From contig JAYUFK010000402.1 in NCBI GenBank assembly GCA_043739325.1, positions 1 to 20,752 of the forward strand: a DNA stretch of 20,752 bases, written 5' to 3'. This document shows positions 20,654-20,752 of the stretch, in pieces (the first letter of the stretch is position 1; each line of letters starts with the position of its first letter). The position numbers and the translations under genes were made by a program. This stretch comes from Roseiarcus sp043739325. GTDB taxonomy: Bacteria > Pseudomonadota > Alphaproteobacteria > Rhizobiales > Beijerinckiaceae. The notes beneath the pieces are model-generated. The model ran no database searches. It saw only the letters and a program-made list of their open reading frames with translations, and had not been told where the DNA came from.

Positions 20654-20752
20654 TCCAAGCCGCCTGTCCAGCAAGCCCGCCTCGCCGTCATCCTCAAAGC
20701 GCTTGACCCAACGCCGGAATGTCCGCTCGCCGATCCCAAGCAACTCCGCCGC
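20654..20752 (-). pseudogene. Transposase N-terminal helix-turn-helix remnant (ISNCY-like), cut by repeat
   Basis: The minus strand from the window end reads AAELLGIGERTFRRWVKRF, then EDDGEAGLLDRRLG. This is the HTH region seen near the N-terminus of ISNCY-type and related transposases. The protein frame then passes into the GTCCCCG repeat (from about 20653 leftwards) and direct repeat copy 2, so the catalytic domain is missing on this side. The start lies beyond position 20752. The fragment shows that the repeat block interrupted or replaced an insertion sequence. The family assignment rests on 33 residues only. Confidence 0.65.

Overview
The window looks like chromosomal DNA from a GC-rich alphaproteobacterium, most likely of the order Hyphomicrobiales (Rhizobiales). 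This rests on the minus-strand order ffh-rpsP-rimM-trmD, the protein styles (extensin-like lipoprotein, DUF1007 plus NicO transporter) and the many palindromic intergenic repeats. A family such as Beijerinckiaceae or Methylocystaceae is only a guess. No tRNA, rRNA or CRISPR array was seen.

Layout. 1-682: the 5' end of rplU (L21) on the minus strand, with a strong promoter and a terminator-like hairpin in its leader, then a small exported His-rich protein. 822-2081: a wrecked drug-efflux operon, consisting of a TetR gene with an internal stop, the first ~50 codons of a membrane-fusion protein, and the last ~160 codons of an RND pump joined by a deletion. 2108-2563: a DUF2214 membrane protein. 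2581-6030 (minus): the translation and secretion operon ffh-rpsP-rimM-trmD. rimM appears frameshifted by one base in a homopolymer next to an inserted inverted repeat. 6384-7005: a toxin-antitoxin pair with a readable promoter and operators. 7431-8522: a membrane-anchored family 2 glycosyltransferase. 8625-11350 (minus): purine catabolism, with guanine deaminase overlapping a PuuE allantoinase-UraD decarboxylase fusion. 11622-12425: a crotonase-family protein lacking both usual catalytic glutamates. 12431-13372 (minus): an extensin-like lipoprotein. 13616-15345: DUF1007 and NicO nickel/cobalt transporter genes. 15359-15932 (minus): a second toxin-antitoxin pair, higBA. 16082-16729: a RibD/DHFR-like reductase.

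The right end (about 16.9-20.75 kb) differs in character. Two direct copies of a 157-bp repeat, about 96% identical, bracket a 3.4-kb block. Each copy runs into GTCCCCGTAAT-type REP sequence. The block holds a 1-Cys peroxiredoxin, a persulfide dioxygenase-rhodanese fusion and a cysteine synthase. Remnants of other genes lie between them, and a truncated transposase lies outside the right-hand copy. I read it as an acquired or rearranged cassette for sulfide, persulfide and peroxide handling. It is the most interesting part of the window.

Functional links: the ribosome and SRP genes form one housekeeping operon. guaD and puuE-uraD feed guanine and urate-derived intermediates towards allantoate. 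The sulfur cassette would oxidise persulfides, transfer sulfane sulfur, capture sulfide as cysteine and remove peroxides. Coordinates and motifs were read directly. Family names come from recognising protein sequence without database searches.
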